Source: an uncultured Erysipelotrichaceae bacterium | GTDB taxonomy: Bacteria; Bacillota_I; Bacilli_A; Erysipelotrichales; Erysipelotrichaceae | Direction of reading: 5' to 3' | Assembly (NCBI GenBank): GCA_937874965.1 | Contig: CALNCD010000194.1 | Location: forward strand, 1 to 7,517 | DNA length: 7,517 bases | Part shown: positions 5,942-7,517 of the stretch, in pieces | How positions within the stretch are numbered: position 1 is the stretch's first letter | How the letters are laid out: every line of letters starts with the position of its first letter | The notes under the pieces: model-generated | What the model was told of the DNA's origin: nothing | Databases searched by the model: none | What the model saw: the letters and a program-made list of their open reading frames with translations, nothing else | Made by a program: the position numbers and the translations under genes

Positions 5942-5977
5942 TTTCAATAAATATGGGAAAAAGTATTGAAATTTCAA
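5942..5977. promoter_or_regulatory. Candidate RpiR operator: inverted TTTCAA half-sites
   Basis: TTTCAATA (5942-5949) is the exact inverse of TATTGAAA (5964-5971), with centres 22 bases apart (about two helical turns). The second half overlaps the 12-base perfect palindrome TTGAAATTTCAA (5966-5977). The TTGAAA portion is itself the -35 box of the permease promoter, so protein bound here would block RNA polymerase. A further TTTCAA at 5913-5918 lies in the regulator's own promoter, about 30 bases from the next copy. That this is the binding site of the adjacent RpiR protein is inference. Confidence 0.55.
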
Positions 5978-5993
5978 AATGATTTGTTATAAT
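5966..5993 (+). promoter_or_regulatory. Sigma-A type promoter of the PTS permease
   Basis: TTGAAA (5966-5971) and TATAAT (5988-5993) are separated by 16 bases, and the -10 is extended by TGT (5985-5987). Transcription should begin near 5999-6001, giving a leader of about 24 bases. This rules out the in-frame ATG at 5979, which lies between the -35 and -10, as the permease start. Confidence 0.85.
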
Positions 5994-5998
5994 CAAGA

Positions 5999-6012
5999 TG
6001 TAAACACTTACA
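5999..6012 (+). promoter_or_regulatory. cre-like catabolite repression site at the transcription start
   Basis: TGTAAACACTTACA fits the CcpA cre consensus TGWAARCGYTWNCW except for A in place of the central G. The outer arms TGTAA/TTACA are a perfect inverted repeat. It begins at the predicted transcription start and abuts the permease SD (AAGGAGG, 6012-6018), a position where CcpA would repress. Function is inferred from the match and location. Confidence 0.55.
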
Positions 6013-6023
6013 AGGAGGAAAGT

Positions 6024-7382
6024 ATGGATTCAAAAGCTAAGAATGCGTCTATATTAGACAAGATTACTGTTTTTGTTGAGACGAAAGTTGCACCACCTCT
6101 TGTACGGATTTCACAAATTCGATACTTAGACGCTTTACAGAATACGTTTATGGTACTTATGCCTTATCTTATCATTGGGGCTACAGCAACGCTTATTCTA
6201 AACCTTGGTGGACTGTTCGCTGAAGGCACCGGATTAAATATGCCAAGTGTCGCGACAGCAATCAATGATTTTATGGCTCACCACAAATCCTGGTTATTGC
6301 AGTTAGTCTTTATCAGCATTAATTTGCTTGCATTGGTGACTGCGGTTGTGAATGGATATTTCTTAGGGGGATATTATCACGAGCGGGATAAGCGGATCAG
6401 TCCAATTGTCAGTGCATTGCTGGGGATGATTTCATTTCTGTGTTTTATTGATTTCATGAAACTGACTGAGAACTTTGATTGGCCGAATTATATCTTGGGG
6501 TCGCCAAGTATGTTCGGAGGGATTTTAATCTCGATTGCAGCTGTCGAATTGTATCGTTTTCTTGTTCAGAAGAACATTACGATTAAGATGCCTGCAGGTG
6601 TTCCTCCTATGGTCGCCTCTGCATTCGTAAGTTTAATTCTGGTGACTGCAGTTATTGTTGTCATGGCTATTGTTGGACGAGGTTTTGGAAGTTTTGATTT
6701 ATTGGCAGAAATCAACAAAGTCTCATCTGTAATCGTTGTTTCCGGAAGCGGTCCGATTGCGCAATTTGTTGGATTTTTCCTGGACCGAATCTTGTGGTTT
6801 GTTGGACTGCATGGATCGAACATCGTTGGATCGGTTATGAGTCCGATATGGACCCAAACAATCAATGATAATATTGCTGCATTCGCTGCTCACCAGTCAA
6901 TTCCATATATGTTTACAAATCAATGGATAAATTTCTACGTTCGAGTTTCAGTCTTGCCGATTGCAATTCTTCTGGTCCGAAGCAAGGTGCAACGTTATCG
7001 CGTACTCGGGAAGCTGTCAATTACCGGAACAGTATTCAACATTGCTGAACCGATAATGTATGGACTGCCAATTGTCCTAAATCCTTTGATGTTTATTCCT
7101 TGGGTATTGGGATTCTCAGTCATCTACATCTTTTATGCAGTCCTTGGTGTGATTGGAATTACTCCACCGATGGTTGCTTCTGTTGTCTGGACAATGCCTG
7201 CGCCGTTGGCTGCATGGATTGGATCAGGATTTAATTGGCTGGCACCGTTGCTGAGTTTGCTTTCATATGTTCTGGTTTATCTGATTTTCTTGCCATTCTT
7301 CAGAATAATGGAAAAGCGTGAGTTGGCCATCGAACAGGAAAATGCACGAATAAGTGAGGAAACAGAACAATTGGATTCGTAA
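6024..7382 (+). CDS. PTS sugar transporter subunit EIIC, lactose/cellobiose/chitobiose family
   Basis: EIIC is the membrane permease of a phosphotransferase system. It moves a sugar inward while EIIB phosphorylates it. The 452-aa product starts at ATG 6024, 5 bases after AAGGAGG; the upstream ATG at 5979 is inside the promoter. Family features are the amphipathic N-terminus VAPPLVRISQIRYLDALQNT, multiple hydrophobic segments (about ten), MPAGVPPMVASAFVSL, LDRILWFVGLHGSNI with H263, and the signature FNIAEPIMYGLPIVLNP with E342. These two residues match the His and Glu of the sugar site described for the B. cereus ChbC structure. The C-terminus is a charged tail. The substrate is probably a beta-linked disaccharide such as cellobiose or chitobiose, but this is not decided by sequence. 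No EIIA or EIIB gene is adjacent, so partners must lie downstream or elsewhere. It is probably controlled by the divergent RpiR regulator and by CcpA. Confidence 0.93.
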   Translation: MDSKAKNASILDKITVFVETKVAPPLVRISQIRYLDALQNTFMVLMPYLIIGATATLILNLGGLFAEGTGLNMPSVATAINDFMAHHKSWLLQLVFISINLLALVTAVVNGYFLGGYYHERDKRISPIVSALLGMISFLCFIDFMKLTENFDWPNYILGSPSMFGGILISIAAVELYRFLVQKNITIKMPAGVPPMVASAFVSLILVTAVIVVMAIVGRGFGSFDLLAEINKVSSVIVVSGSGPIAQFVGFFLDRILWFVGLHGSNIVGSVMSPIWTQTINDNIAAFAAHQSIPYMFTNQWINFYVRVSVLPIAILLVRSKVQRYRVLGKLSITGTVFNIAEPIMYGLPIVLNPLMFIPWVLGFSVIYIFYAVLGVIGITPPMVASVVWTMPAPLAAWIGSGFNWLAPLLSLLSYVLVYLIFLPFFRIMEKRELAIEQENARISEETEQLDS

Positions 7383-7405
7383 GATGATTGCAAGGAGGTA
7401 TTAAA

Positions 7406-7517
7406 GTGATTTCCTATGTTAACTATAATTCCCGTTATGTCTCGTCGTTGATTTCATGTTGGAATGATGTTCTGATCTATGATTCAATCACAGAATCACG
7501 ATTCCATGAACTGTATA
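7406..7517 (+). CDS. Start of a gene, probably a GNAT-family acetyltransferase (3' partial)
   Basis: Only 37 codons are in the window. The GTG start at 7406 follows a strong SD (AAGGAGGT, 7392-7399) and lies 23 bases after the permease stop with no terminator between, so it is probably in the same transcript. The visible N-terminus has SSLISCWNDVLIYDSITESRFHELY split by no stop; the pattern LxxxWNxxLxxDxITxxRF resembles the first helices of GNAT N-acetyltransferases of the type beginning with LWNxxLPxDPITxERF. This is suggestive only, because the acetyl-CoA motif is beyond the window edge. If correct it could modify an amino sugar brought in by the PTS, but that is speculation. Confidence 0.45.
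   Translation, partial: MISYVNYNSRYVSSLISCWNDVLIYDSITESRFHELY

Noticed and set aside
5979..6023. In-frame ATG at 5979 giving a 467-aa permease
   Set aside because: It lies between the -35 and -10 of a strong promoter and has no SD, whereas ATG 6024 has an ideal SD and matches the family N-terminus.
6566..6865. Antisense reading frame of 99 codons inside the permease gene
   Set aside because: It lies fully inside a well-supported membrane protein gene on the other strand, with no SD or family match; a mirror of codon bias.
1..7517. CRISPR array, tRNA/rRNA genes, insertion sequences, phage or defence genes
   Set aside because: No spaced direct repeats, no tRNA cloverleaf, no transposase or terminal repeats and no defence-type domains were seen; the window is core operon plus an ordinary sugar-uptake module.

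Overview
This window looks like chromosomal DNA from a low-to-moderate GC member of the Bacillota. The spc/alpha ribosomal-protein operon runs in the Gram-positive order, Shine-Dalgarno sites are strong AGGAGG types, and the accessory genes (an RpiR-type regulator and a Lac-family PTS permease) are typical of the phylum. Protein style and the presence of a TrmR-like methyltransferase after rplQ would fit an Erysipelotrichia-like anaerobe, but that placement is only an impression. The window begins in a perfect 54-base palindrome, which looks like an assembly fold-back at a contig end.

Positions 1-4470 hold the end of the spc operon and the alpha operon, all on the + strand: secY (5' end missing), adk, a small unrecognised ORF in the place where map and/or a KOW-domain gene is often found, infA, rpmJ, rpsM, rpsK, rpoA and rplQ. 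Gaps are short and nearly every gene has a good SD, so this is one co-transcribed unit for protein secretion, nucleotide balance, translation and transcription. Two things are odd: adk appears to have lost 4 bases within its first codons, and map is absent between adk and infA.

Positions 4449-5126 hold a short intrinsic-terminator-like hairpin after rplQ, a TrmR/YrrM-like SAM-dependent O-methyltransferase whose start codon lies immediately after the T-rich tail of that hairpin, and a second, stronger terminator whose T-tract runs into the 3' end of the convergent regulator gene.

Positions 5119-7517 form a sugar-uptake module. An RpiR-family regulator (- strand) is divergent from a PTS EIIC permease of the lactose/cellobiose/chitobiose family (+ strand). 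The region between them has a clear extended -10 promoter for the permease, palindromic TTTCAA/TTGAAA half-sites overlapping its -35 (probable RpiR operator), and a cre-like catabolite-repression site at the expected transcription start. The window ends in the first 37 codons of another gene, probably a GNAT acetyltransferase, that follows the permease with a strong SD. No EIIA or EIIB gene is in view.

No clearly novel system is visible. The points most worth a second look are the adk frame lesion, the 1668-1889 ORF, the palindromic edge and the operator/cre architecture of the PTS promoter.
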